Shown: positions 47,801 through 55,106 of the stretch, piece after piece
Position numbering within the stretch: position 1 is the stretch's first letter
Layout: every line of letters begins with the position of its first letter
Assembly: GCF_007954355.1 (NCBI RefSeq)
Contig: NZ_VOLR01000014.1
Coordinates: 62,001-126,000, forward strand
Origin: Colwellia hornerae
GTDB lineage: Bacteria > Pseudomonadota > Gammaproteobacteria > Enterobacterales > Alteromonadaceae
Direction of reading: 5' to 3'
Length of the DNA: 64,000 nt
Position numbers and translations under genes: made by a program
Notes under the pieces: model-generated
What the model saw: the letters and a program-made list of their open reading frames with translations, nothing else
The model's database searches: none
What the model was told of the DNA's origin: nothing

Positions 47801-48326
47801 CAAAGATCACCGTGAAGCCAGCAAGTACTATGCTTGAAATCAGTCCAAAGCGCCAAGTCACTAATGTTTGTTCAGCTTGAAGTTGTTGAAAAGAATAGAC
47901 AATCGCTTTTAATTGCAGGGCGATATAGGGCATGGTGCCGATTAAGGCGACGATGGTCACCATAATTGCTAGCTTATGTGACTTGCCATAACGTGAGGCA
48001 AGTAAGTCGGCAAGTGAAGTTAAGTTTAACTTTAAGCTAACACGTACAATACGTTGGATAAAAGGCCAAGCAAAAACGAATAATAAAATTGGCCCTAGAT
48101 AAATAGGAATATGAGAAAGAAAATTGGTTGAGGCCTGGCCGGTAGTGCCTAAAAAGCTCCAGGACGTACAATAGACCCCCAACGTTAGCGCATAAATAAT
48201 GCCCTGACTTTTACGGACAATTTTATGGCGGTATTTATTTCCTAAATAGGCAATGAGAAAAAGCAGGCCAATATAACCGATACTCAATACAGATAATTGC
48301 CAGTTAGGAAACATAATAAATCTCAA
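44877..48326 (-). CDS. SLC5-domain hybrid sensor histidine kinase, CrbS-like
   Basis: The protein has 1149 residues (an ATG at residue 5 is also possible). An N-terminal sodium:solute-symporter (SLC5) module of about 13 helices fills 10-500. A linker region (510-620) is followed by a PAS domain at about 622-740 (SAIENASDGISIVDNELKLVAWN). A coiled coil leads to HisKA with H791 in CSHDLMQPLEAA. The HATPase has N902/N906, DNGPG (933-937) and GLGLGLN. A C-terminal receiver has D1073 in LVDYQL and K1127. It thus both senses a transported acid and phosphorelays within itself. It is convergent with its likely partner regulator at 44088. Confidence 0.88.
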   Translation of the reverse strand: MRFIMFPNWQLSVLSIGYIGLLFLIAYLGNKYRHKIVRKSQGIIYALTLGVYCTSWSFLGTTGQASTNFLSHIPIYLGPILLFVFAWPFIQRIVRVSLKLNLTSLADLLASRYGKSHKLAIMVTIVALIGTMPYIALQLKAIVYSFQQLQAEQTLVTWRFGLISSIVLAGFTVIFGIRHIDVTERHPGVMLAIAFESLVKLFAFLAVGIFVTFFVFDSPMDIWHKSGASLQLEQQLNFPNMMSMLAMLVIVMAAFLSLPRQFQVMVVELKNPKDTKLSRKIFPLYLLVFAVFAAPLGIAGQMLLGDSVPSDAYVLFLPWHQQQTWLTLFAFLGAISAASSMVIISSIALSTMLSNEIVFPYIFRASKTKNTDFDEFRIRLLNIRKALVFLVILLGYGVFLMTSPDTLSSLGEIAFGAFAQLTPALVAAFYWRRASLTGVYAGILIGFSLWLLLNFIPQFGLYEQPFTGGLLSANTTVSLLSLTVNIFVMWALSQVSRQSVQERVQASLFLEWQAPKLLNSQKKRHIDERDLEVLVSRFVGEGKAKISFKHFKQSIVKKEVTHHDYNQQLLLHTENTLASVMGASSARLVLSSALDGRDIALDEIAVLVEDASSQQRKFSQNLLQSAIENASDGISIVDNELKLVAWNNKYIDLFSYPKELIYKGCPIKHLIRYNASRGLCGEGEISRQVEKRLEYLRNGSPHSSEREHPDGQVIRIQGNPLPGGGFVMLFSDVTAYKDAERVLKDTNVDLEAIISERTKKLAKTNEDLDAARKKAEQAHVKKSLYLKACSHDLMQPLEAARLFTSALSSQGSLSESQLRQVKNIDHSLKVANDLLADLGEIARIESGNITAHYTTFAVNDLFKDLAQEFSASAAEYQVEFRVARCKAWITSDRNLLRRILQNLIGNAFRYASPGKILLGARTVGQQVILQVLDNGPGIPLEKQELVFEQFTQLENNPSHASRGLGLGLNITQSFAHLLGHPLSLTSKEQQGCKFSLAITKAHRQFNIKIEQPVAKIGLKDVTVMCIDNDPDVLNGMTELLSAWQCNVLSAESFEQAIAIFAQHQNEVEILLVDYQLNNNQDGLTLIKALRASSSHYIPAILITATTDSDIEEKTQQADVGFMRKLVKPAALRAMMSALLAKKLQDNYSE

Positions 48327-48427
48327 TTTTTATTTTTATACTTCTACAATACCAAGCCTGTAAGCTAATTTATACAAAACTTAACGGGTAATTAAACGAA
48401 GTTTTTTTGGCAATTAACTTTCGGACA

Positions 48428-48455
48428 TTGCAGTTCAGTAATATTACTATACAAT
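48428..48455 (+). promoter_or_regulatory. Candidate sigma70 promoter of the TetR-RND operon
   Basis: TTGCAG (48428-48433) and TACAAT (48450-48455) are spaced by 16 bases, close to the sigma70 consensus. They lie immediately upstream of the repeated palindrome at 48459-48477. Confidence 0.45.
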
Positions 48456-48458
48456 CGC

Positions 48459-48477
48459 ATTCGAATATCATTCGAAT
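48459..48477. promoter_or_regulatory. Candidate TetR operator (two ATTCGAAT boxes)
   Basis: ATTCGAAT occurs at 48459-48466 and 48470-48477, 11 bases apart centre to centre, giving ATTCGAATATCATTCGAAT. Each box is itself a palindrome. It lies 22 bases before the TetR ATG and just after the predicted promoter, where a repressor would act. Confidence 0.6.
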
Positions 48478-48498
48478 TTATAAATCAAAGAGATTTTT

Positions 48499-49221
48499 AT
48501 GGCACCAGCGCCAAAGTTTAGCCTTGAAGAACAAGAGAAGTTAATTCTGTTTGCTGCGGTTGCCGCAATAGAAAAAAGTAACTTATTAGATTTTTCTATG
48601 TCATCAATTGCCAAGTCTGCTGGCTTATCTATGGGGTCGGTCTATAAATTTGTGCAATGTAAAGAAGACTTACTTATTGTCTTAGCAACAAAAATGTATC
48701 AAGAAAAACATCGGGTTTTTAGTCAAGTGCTAGCGTTGCCGCTAACCACACCCGAACGAATTATCGCTTTGAGCTTACTCGATTTTTCTAAAGTACAAAT
48801 GTTTAGTTTTGATGACCAACTAGAAAGTATCGTTAATACGCGTTCTATTATCAAGCGATGTTCACAACGTTGGCTTGATTATATGATTAACTGTAGTCGC
48901 GTCTGTGAGGATTCTTTTAAAGTATTGTTGCAAACGGCGGTAGATACTAACGAACTACAGTCGGACGTTAATGACATGGAACAAATAAACATCGGCGCAT
49001 GGTCTTTAACGGTTGGTTATTTTCAAACGGTAAGACTACATCACGATAGAAACAGCAAACAAGATAATGAGTCTCAAGCGTGTATCGCCTCTTTATCAAC
49101 AGACAATGTGCACATTCTTAATTTACAACGCTTTATCAACACCTTTAATTGGCGACAAAAAGTCAGTAAAGAAGATCTTGAAAAAATAGTTCAACAGCTC
49201 ACTACATCAGAGCTTAGATAA
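48499..49221 (+). CDS. TetR-family repressor of the RND efflux operon
   Basis: The protein has 240 residues. HTH: SSIAKSAGLSMGSVYKFVQCKEDLL (about 34-58). The C-terminal two-thirds are a helical ligand domain with several Cys and no close family match by eye. It ends 28 bases before the membrane fusion protein ATG, so it is the first gene of the efflux operon. Autorepression is inferred from the palindromes just upstream. Confidence 0.88.
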   Translation: MAPAPKFSLEEQEKLILFAAVAAIEKSNLLDFSMSSIAKSAGLSMGSVYKFVQCKEDLLIVLATKMYQEKHRVFSQVLALPLTTPERIIALSLLDFSKVQMFSFDDQLESIVNTRSIIKRCSQRWLDYMINCSRVCEDSFKVLLQTAVDTNELQSDVNDMEQINIGAWSLTVGYFQTVRLHHDRNSKQDNESQACIASLSTDNVHILNLQRFINTFNWRQKVSKEDLEKIVQQLTTSELR

Positions 49222-49249
49222 CAATATGAGAAATAATAAAGGAAGTACT

Positions 49250-50347
49250 ATGAAAACCCGTCAATGGATCCTGATCATTATAATTTTAGCTGTCGTGGTC
49301 ACTAGCTTGTATTTTTATAAGTCATCATTACAAGCCGAAGCATCGCAGAGCGCCAATATGCCTGAACCTTCAGCAACGGTCAATGCGACTGAAGCGGTTC
49401 GTGTCGATTATCAAAAGATGCTTAAAGTCAGTGGTGAAGTACAAGCCTTTAAATCATTATCATTAAATAATGAATTTGCTGGGCAAATTACCCTGTTAAA
49501 CGCACAGTCAGGGCGCTTGGTAAAAAAAGGTCAGGTGCTTATTGAAATTGACCACCGTGATGAAGACTCGAAGTTGGTTGCTGCACAAGCACAGCTAACC
49601 CTAACGAAAAAGACCTATAGCCGCTATCTTGTACTAAAGAAAAATAATGAAATTAGCGCCGAACTTGTCGACCAAGCTGAAGCTGAAGTTGCATTGGCTA
49701 AGTCTAATGTAGCTTTATTAGAAACCATGATTGCCAAGAAAAAACTGAGCGCGCCTTTTGATGCAAAAGTGGCTATTCATAATCTTGAAATAGGACAATA
49801 TTTAGATAAAAACAGTCAAGTATTGACCTTGATTGGCGTCAATGAATTTACTTGGGTTGATTTTTACTTACCACAAGTTTATCAAGAACTCGTGGTGGGC
49901 TCTGCAGTTAACGTGCAACCGATGAATCAGCTTAAGTCATATGAAGCGACGATCATTGCCATCGACCCGCAATTAAAACGGGCTTCACGTAGCTTAAAAT
50001 ACCGCGCACAAATAAAATCTTCACTATTAGCATTGAAGCCTAATACCTTAGTCAGTGTTTACTCACCGATTGCCGCCAATACTTCGCTAATATCAGTACC
50101 TGATCTCGCCATAACGCGAGACCCACTAGGCAGTTATGTCTTTATACTTGACGCTGAAGCGGATGGTGCTTATCGGGCTAAAAAAGTTAAAGTGATTTTG
50201 GGTGACCGTAATGATGACCGGGTGTTGGTGTTGTCAGGCCTTAATGAAGGGCAATTAATTGCTACAAAAGGCGCATTTAAATTGTTCCCACAAATGAAAG
50301 TTTACCTCGCTGAGTCTTTGTCAGCGAGCACTGCTGATAAGAAATAG
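49250..50347 (+). CDS. RND efflux periplasmic adaptor (membrane fusion protein)
   Basis: The protein has 365 residues from ATG 49250, preceded by AAAGGAAGT; the in-frame ATG at 49226 is less likely. The N-terminal signal anchor is WILIIIILAVVVTSLYFY. The lipoyl halves are around GEVQAFKSLSLNNEFAGQI and APFDAKVAIHNLEIGQYL. A short alpha-helical hairpin lies between, and beta-barrel and membrane-proximal domains follow. It couples the inner-membrane pump to an outer-membrane channel that is not encoded here (TolC is probably elsewhere). Confidence 0.92.
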   Translation: MKTRQWILIIIILAVVVTSLYFYKSSLQAEASQSANMPEPSATVNATEAVRVDYQKMLKVSGEVQAFKSLSLNNEFAGQITLLNAQSGRLVKKGQVLIEIDHRDEDSKLVAAQAQLTLTKKTYSRYLVLKKNNEISAELVDQAEAEVALAKSNVALLETMIAKKKLSAPFDAKVAIHNLEIGQYLDKNSQVLTLIGVNEFTWVDFYLPQVYQELVVGSAVNVQPMNQLKSYEATIIAIDPQLKRASRSLKYRAQIKSSLLALKPNTLVSVYSPIAANTSLISVPDLAITRDPLGSYVFILDAEADGAYRAKKVKVILGDRNDDRVLVLSGLNEGQLIATKGAFKLFPQMKVYLAESLSASTADKK

Positions 50348-50353
50348 CGAGTT

Positions 50354-53300
50354 ATGATGAAAAAAACTTCAAATCCAATTTCACACAGCAAAGCATCGGT
50401 AATGGATATTTTTGTTCGCCGTCCCGTGGTCGCGTTAGTTTTGTCTATTATTATTTGTTTAGCGGGACTCTGGTCAATCAGTAAGATCCCGGTCTTGCAG
50501 TTTCCAAAAATAGAGAGTGCTTCGTTAGTTATTGACACCTATTACATTGGCGCTTCAGCTGAAGTGGTGCAAGGTTTTGTTACTGAACCGATAGAACGAG
50601 CCGCGGCAACGGTGCCTGGTGTTGAGTATGTCGAGTCTAAAACGACTTCAGGCAGTAGTAAAGTTACCGCGTGGCTCAACTTAAATGAAAATAGTACGTT
50701 AGCATTAGCTGAATTAACCGCACGTTTAAGCCAAATTCGCTATGAATTACCCACCGGGGCGCAAGATCCGATAGTCTCAGTAAGTCGAGCAGATCGACCT
50801 TTTGCGGTGTTCTATTTGAACGTTAATGCCAATGGTAATGATTTATCAAAAGTCACTGATTATTTAACTCGACAAGTTAATCCCGTTTTAAATGCCATAG
50901 AAGGTGTACAGCGTGTTGGTATTGAAGGTGCAAGAACACCAGCAATGCGTATCTGGTTGGATACCCAAGCACTGGCAGTTTTTAACTTAAGTTCGACAGA
51001 GGTTTACCAAGCATTAGCAACCAATAACAGTATTGCCACTATGGGTTATGCTGAAAATAGCCGACAGCGCATTGATATTGTTGCTAACAGTCAATTAACC
51101 TCAGTGACTGAGTTTGAACAATTAGTGGTGGCAAATATCGACGGAGCTACCATTCATTTAATTGATATTGCTCGTGTTGAAATAGCTGCAGAAGATGCCA
51201 GTGTTACGGCAAGGTTAAATGATAGTGACACTGTTTATATTTCTATTTGGCCCTTACCTGGTGCCAATGAAATTGATATTGGCGATAGTCTTTATAGTAA
51301 GATTGCCGAATTAAATAAAACATTACCCTTAGGCATGACGATGGATTTTGCCTTCGACGGTACACTTTATATGCGTGATGCGTTAAGTGAAATTTTTATT
51401 ACTTTAATGGAAACTGTTATTTTAGTGGGCTTGGTAGTTGTTTTATTAATGGGTTCCTTTAGAAGTGCCATGGTACCACTTATTACCATACCTATTTCTA
51501 TACTTGGCGCGGTCGCAGCGATGTCATTTATGGGTTTTTCACTTAACTTATTAACCGTGTTAGCGATTGTATTATCGGTAGGTTTAGTGGTTGATGATGC
51601 GATTGTGGTGGTGGAAAACGTTGCCCGTTTAATGCGTAAAGGTTATTCAAAATTTGACGCGGCTTTAGAAAGTTCACGTCAGCTACTCGTTCCCATTATT
51701 TCGATGACCTTAACTTTAGCCGCAGTTTATGCCCCGATTGGATTTTTATCTGGGTTAACTGGGGTTTTATTTAAAGAATTTGCTTTTACCTTGGCTATTG
51801 CGGTCATTATTTCAGGGATTGTCGCGATTACCTTATCATCGGTGATGAGCGCACATATCTTGCCTAAAGGAGGAGAAGAAGGGTGGTTAACACGAAAAGT
51901 AAACCAACTTTTTGATAATATTCAACAGGCCTATGGAAAACTACTGCAACGTATCTTTAAATGGCAAGGGCAGGTTTTCTTAATTGCGGCGGTGGTTTCT
52001 TTGCTTTCAGTACCTTTTTACCTGCAATCAAAGAAAGAGTTAGCGCCTGTTGAAGATCAAGCGAGCGTTATGTTTGTTGTTATGTCACCACCAGACTCTT
52101 CATTAGCGTATAACGTTGCTCAAATGGGGCCTGTGGTGAAGACCTTACAAGAAATTGAAGGTGGCTTGAAAGTTTGGCAATTACTGTTTACTTCTGGTGG
52201 CTTTGGTGGCTTAGAGTTAGTTGGTGCTGACGACCGTGATTATTCTACACAAGAACTTATTCCACAAATGTATGGTAAGTTGGCGCAAATTCCGGGGTTA
52301 AATATGTTACCTATATTGCCGGGTTCATTGCCAACCGCCGGACAATTTGAAATTGAAATGGTGGTTAAATCTTCGGCATCTTACGCTGAAATGAAAAACT
52401 ATGCTGATCAGTTGGTGGGAGCAGCGTTTGCCAGCGGCGATTTTCTTTTTGCAGACAGCGATTTAAAAATAGATTTACCTCAAGTTGAGTTACAACTAAA
52501 TCGCGAAAAAATTGCTGATTTGGGACTTAATGTGGCTGATATTAGTCAACAAATGGGCATTCTACTGTCGAGTAACTTTGTTAACCGTTTCGACGCTAAC
52601 GGTAAGGCATATCGTGTTATTCCAATGGTTGATAATAATATTCGGGGTAAAACTGAAGAAATTTTAGCGTTAAACATTAAGATACCTTCAGGCGAATTAA
52701 TACCGGTTTCGGCTGTTGCTGATTTAACATGGAAAACCGTACCGCGTGAATTATCAACTTTTGCTCAGCAGGCTTCATTTAAAGTTTATGGCGGCGTTGC
52801 ACCAGGCGTTAATAAAGAACAAGCGCTGTCAACACTAGAAAATGCCGCGAGAAATATGTTGCCTACGGGTTACAGTATTGACTATGCCGGAGAATCACGT
52901 CAGCTTCGCAAAGAAGGTAGTACGTTAATTATGGTCCTAGGCGTGTCATTATTGATCGTGTTTTTGGTCTTAGCGGTACAATTTAACAGCTTTAGAGACC
53001 CGCTTGTAGTGCTTTTAGGCTGTGTACCCTTAGCGTTGTCGGGAGCATTACTGTTACCTTATATTGAGTTAACCACCATTAATATTTATTCACAAATTGG
53101 TTTAATCACCTTAATTGGTTTAATAGCTAAAAATGGTATTCTTATTGTCGAATTTGCTAATCATGCGCAAATAGCTGGCGCTGATAAATTGGCGGCGGTT
53201 ACAGAGGCGGCAACGACACGTTTACGGCCGATATTAATGACGACTGCGGCAACTATTTTAGGACATTTTCCTTTAGTCTTAGTAACGGGAGCTGGAGCAG

Positions 53301-53461
53301 AAGCGCGAAACAGTATAGGTATTATTTTAGTGGCGGGTATGTTTATTGGCACACTATTCACGTTGTTTGTTTTACCGAGTTTCTATTTGTTATTTGCCGA
53401 GCGCCGGCAAGTTTTAGTCGAAAATGGCCCTGATATGGCTACAGCTAACAGCGAGCCCTAG
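50354..53461 (+). CDS. RND-family efflux transporter permease (HAE1/AcrB-like)
   Basis: The protein has 1035 residues, the standard RND length. Twelve membrane helices with two large periplasmic loops are seen. IFVRRPVVALVLSIIICLAG begins helix 1. The proton-relay Asp pair is in GLVVDDAIVVVENVARLM in TM4, and TM10 has GLIAKNGILIVEFANHA with the functional Lys. PTGAQDPIVSV and FDGTLYMRD lie in the periplasmic loops. It exports drugs or metabolites with proton antiport; the substrate is unknown. Tight spacing to the adaptor gene (6 bases) and a strong terminator show a TetR-MFP-RND operon. Confidence 0.95.
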   Translation: MMKKTSNPISHSKASVMDIFVRRPVVALVLSIIICLAGLWSISKIPVLQFPKIESASLVIDTYYIGASAEVVQGFVTEPIERAAATVPGVEYVESKTTSGSSKVTAWLNLNENSTLALAELTARLSQIRYELPTGAQDPIVSVSRADRPFAVFYLNVNANGNDLSKVTDYLTRQVNPVLNAIEGVQRVGIEGARTPAMRIWLDTQALAVFNLSSTEVYQALATNNSIATMGYAENSRQRIDIVANSQLTSVTEFEQLVVANIDGATIHLIDIARVEIAAEDASVTARLNDSDTVYISIWPLPGANEIDIGDSLYSKIAELNKTLPLGMTMDFAFDGTLYMRDALSEIFITLMETVILVGLVVVLLMGSFRSAMVPLITIPISILGAVAAMSFMGFSLNLLTVLAIVLSVGLVVDDAIVVVENVARLMRKGYSKFDAALESSRQLLVPIISMTLTLAAVYAPIGFLSGLTGVLFKEFAFTLAIAVIISGIVAITLSSVMSAHILPKGGEEGWLTRKVNQLFDNIQQAYGKLLQRIFKWQGQVFLIAAVVSLLSVPFYLQSKKELAPVEDQASVMFVVMSPPDSSLAYNVAQMGPVVKTLQEIEGGLKVWQLLFTSGGFGGLELVGADDRDYSTQELIPQMYGKLAQIPGLNMLPILPGSLPTAGQFEIEMVVKSSASYAEMKNYADQLVGAAFASGDFLFADSDLKIDLPQVELQLNREKIADLGLNVADISQQMGILLSSNFVNRFDANGKAYRVIPMVDNNIRGKTEEILALNIKIPSGELIPVSAVADLTWKTVPRELSTFAQQASFKVYGGVAPGVNKEQALSTLENAARNMLPTGYSIDYAGESRQLRKEGSTLIMVLGVSLLIVFLVLAVQFNSFRDPLVVLLGCVPLALSGALLLPYIELTTINIYSQIGLITLIGLIAKNGILIVEFANHAQIAGADKLAAVTEAATTRLRPILMTTAATILGHFPLVLVTGAGAEARNSIGIILVAGMFIGTLFTLFVLPSFYLLFAERRQVLVENGPDMATANSEP

Positions 53462-53480
53462 TCGTGCGTGTTGTTAGGTA

Positions 53481-53517
53481 AAAAAGGGCGTTACTTAATA
53501 AAGTAACGCCCTTTTTT
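53481..53517. terminator. Strong bidirectional terminator after the RND operon
   Basis: AAAAAGGGCGTTACTT (53481-53496) pairs perfectly with AAGTAACGCCCTTTTT (53501-53516), with an AATA loop. It has an A run before and a T run after the stem, so it serves the RND operon and the convergent VOC gene. Confidence 0.93.
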
Positions 53518-53550
53518 TAAAGTTATAAACTAGATAACATTTTAAGGATA

Positions 53551-53973
53551 TTACTCGTCGCCACTATTACGTTGTTGAGGAATATCACTAAAATACTGGA
53601 CAAACTCTACTTCAAAACCATTGGGGTCAAGAAAGTATAAGTTAGCCCGGTGTGGATGCTCAACGCCCTCTTTATGCACGTCAAAGCCAGCTTTTGCTAA
53701 TCTGTTTTTTATCGCCATTAAATTATCAGTCACAAAAGCAAAATGCGCTAATCCTACTTGATGACCCGATAAATCTCGATTTTCTTCAATGCCGTTATCA
53801 TTAAAAGTAAGATATTGGTAGTCGTCACCAAAGTGTAACCAATTACGGTCTACGCCAGACCATTGTGAAACGCCCTCAGCTCTTACTTTCCAATGAGGAA
53901 ACGCTGCTTGGTAAAATGTCAGTGTTTGCGGGATGTCGTTAACGACTAAATTTAAGTGTTCAATGTGCAGCAT
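53551..53973 (-). CDS. VOC-superfamily (glyoxalase/bleomycin resistance-like) protein
   Basis: The protein has 140 residues and is a single VOC domain of two beta-alpha-beta-beta-beta modules. N-terminal HIEHLNLVVNDIPQTLTFYQ provides the first metal His/Glu positions. VGLAHFAFVTDN and the C-terminal FLDPNGFEVEFVQYF provide the others. Metal and substrate cannot be told; many such proteins are lactoylglutathione-lyase-like or dioxygenase-related. It is convergent with the RND operon and appears to be a single gene. Confidence 0.88.
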   Translation of the reverse strand: MLHIEHLNLVVNDIPQTLTFYQAAFPHWKVRAEGVSQWSGVDRNWLHFGDDYQYLTFNDNGIEENRDLSGHQVGLAHFAFVTDNLMAIKNRLAKAGFDVHKEGVEHPHRANLYFLDPNGFEVEFVQYFSDIPQQRNSGDE

Positions 53974-54064
53974 AAGTATCCTTGTTTATTGACAGTAAAG
54001 AGACGATGAAAGCTCAGCTTAAGCTGAGGTAACAGATTATTTATAATAAACTTGAAATGATACT

Positions 54065-54214
54065 ATGCCAATTAAGTCATCATGGACAGAATACTTGGCT
54101 AAAGAAGTGCATTTAACCTTAGGTAAAGTTGCTAAGCGATACGGTGTAAAAGTATCGACCTTACCCTTTACCAAGAAAAATAATGGCTTGCTAGCTGGTG
54201 GATTTTTAACCTAG
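54065..54214 (+). CDS. Possible 49-residue protein
   Basis: An open frame from ATG 54065 to TAG 54212-54214 in an otherwise empty 390-bp gap. It would encode SSWTEYLAKEVHLTLGKVAK and a basic, Gly-rich C-terminus. The segment LTLGKVAKRYGVKVSTL looks somewhat like a helix-turn-helix. There is no convincing ribosome binding site (GAAATGATACT). It could be a small protein, a remnant of a longer gene or chance. I recognise nothing in it. Confidence 0.25.
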   Translation: MPIKSSWTEYLAKEVHLTLGKVAKRYGVKVSTLPFTKKNNGLLAGGFLT

Positions 54215-54366
54215 TGCTGTATGAGTTATCAAGACGAATTAATGAGCAGATGATTAGTGTGCTTTGGATTAGCCGTTTGATTGTAGCTTGTATCTATGAA
54301 ACGTTGCCATAGATACCACGGCAACGATAAATCAACCATATATCCCTTGTCGGCTGACCGGTAAAT

Positions 54367-54807
54367 TTAGTTAAGTGTTTGCGTATAAAACTCAGAAAAA
54401 TATTTACCCCCTTTAATTTCAAGGATCAAACGTAATTTGTAGCTTTGGCCTTTATCCGCAACCAAACGACCAAGTGGTGTTTCACGCTTCCAGTAATAAG
54501 GTGAGTCTTTCATGCCGAGTTGAAAAGGTGTTGCTTGGTTTTCTTTATCGACAAGAAATAAAGTTGCCGTATCGATAGGAAAAGTAGAATTAACGGTTGT
54601 TATACCTTTCTCATCCATAACGTTTATTTCAAACTCTCCCGACTTTAAAATACATTTTTGCTCACTAACGTCACAATGTCCAAAGGGAACTAATTCAAAA
54701 GCGCGCGCTTGACTAGCACTATTTTCTTCCCATAAATCAGCTAAGGCAAAACCTAAAATGGTCAGAATAGGGGCAACGATAATAGCTGTTTTAGTGTGTT
54801 TGTTCAT
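54367..54807 (-). CDS. Unknown protein with N-terminal membrane anchor
   Basis: The protein has 146 residues. A hydrophobic N-terminal helix (AIIVAPILTILGFALADLW, about 8-26) is an uncleaved anchor or signal. The rest would be periplasmic and contains a beta-rich fold with two Cys, in GHCDVSEQKC, that could form a disulphide or bind metal. PYYWKRETPLGRLV and KYFSEFYTQTL follow. I recognise no family name. It is 296 bases downstream of the symporter stop, with the symporter terminator and its own promoter between. Confidence 0.55.
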   Translation of the reverse strand: MNKHTKTAIIVAPILTILGFALADLWEENSASQARAFELVPFGHCDVSEQKCILKSGEFEINVMDEKGITTVNSTFPIDTATLFLVDKENQATPFQLGMKDSPYYWKRETPLGRLVADKGQSYKLRLILEIKGGKYFSEFYTQTLN

Positions 54808-55039
54808 AAAGCTTCCTATGAGTATATGTTACTTCGTCATGCTGAATTTATTTCAGTCGTTTAACTTAAAATCTTGAAATAAATTTAGCATAACGCCGAC
54901 TTAGCTAGTGAAATTTTAGTTCTGCAACCCACTGAGTCAGTTTAGTTTTAATCATAACGGCCATTTAGCCCGTTCGGTGTTAAGTGTTATATCTTCTTTA
55001 GCAGAAGAATTTACTTATTATATCGTAATAATTAAATAT

Positions 55040-55072
55040 AAAGCCCTATTTATACCAGTTAAATAGGGCTTT
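55040..55072 (-). terminator. Intrinsic terminator of the symporter operon
   Basis: AAAGCCCTATTTA (55040-55052) and TAAATAGGGCTTT (55060-55072) form a perfect 13-bp stem with a 7-base loop. Read on the minus strand, the following tail is T-rich. It lies 35 bases after the symporter stop. Confidence 0.88.
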
Positions 55073-55106
55073 AATTTTCTTAATCAAAAAGTTGTCGTAA
55101 GACTAA

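Noticed and set aside
48499-53461. An operon on a mobile element
   Set aside because: There are no transposase genes, terminal repeats or target duplications around the efflux genes; insertion is possible but not visible.
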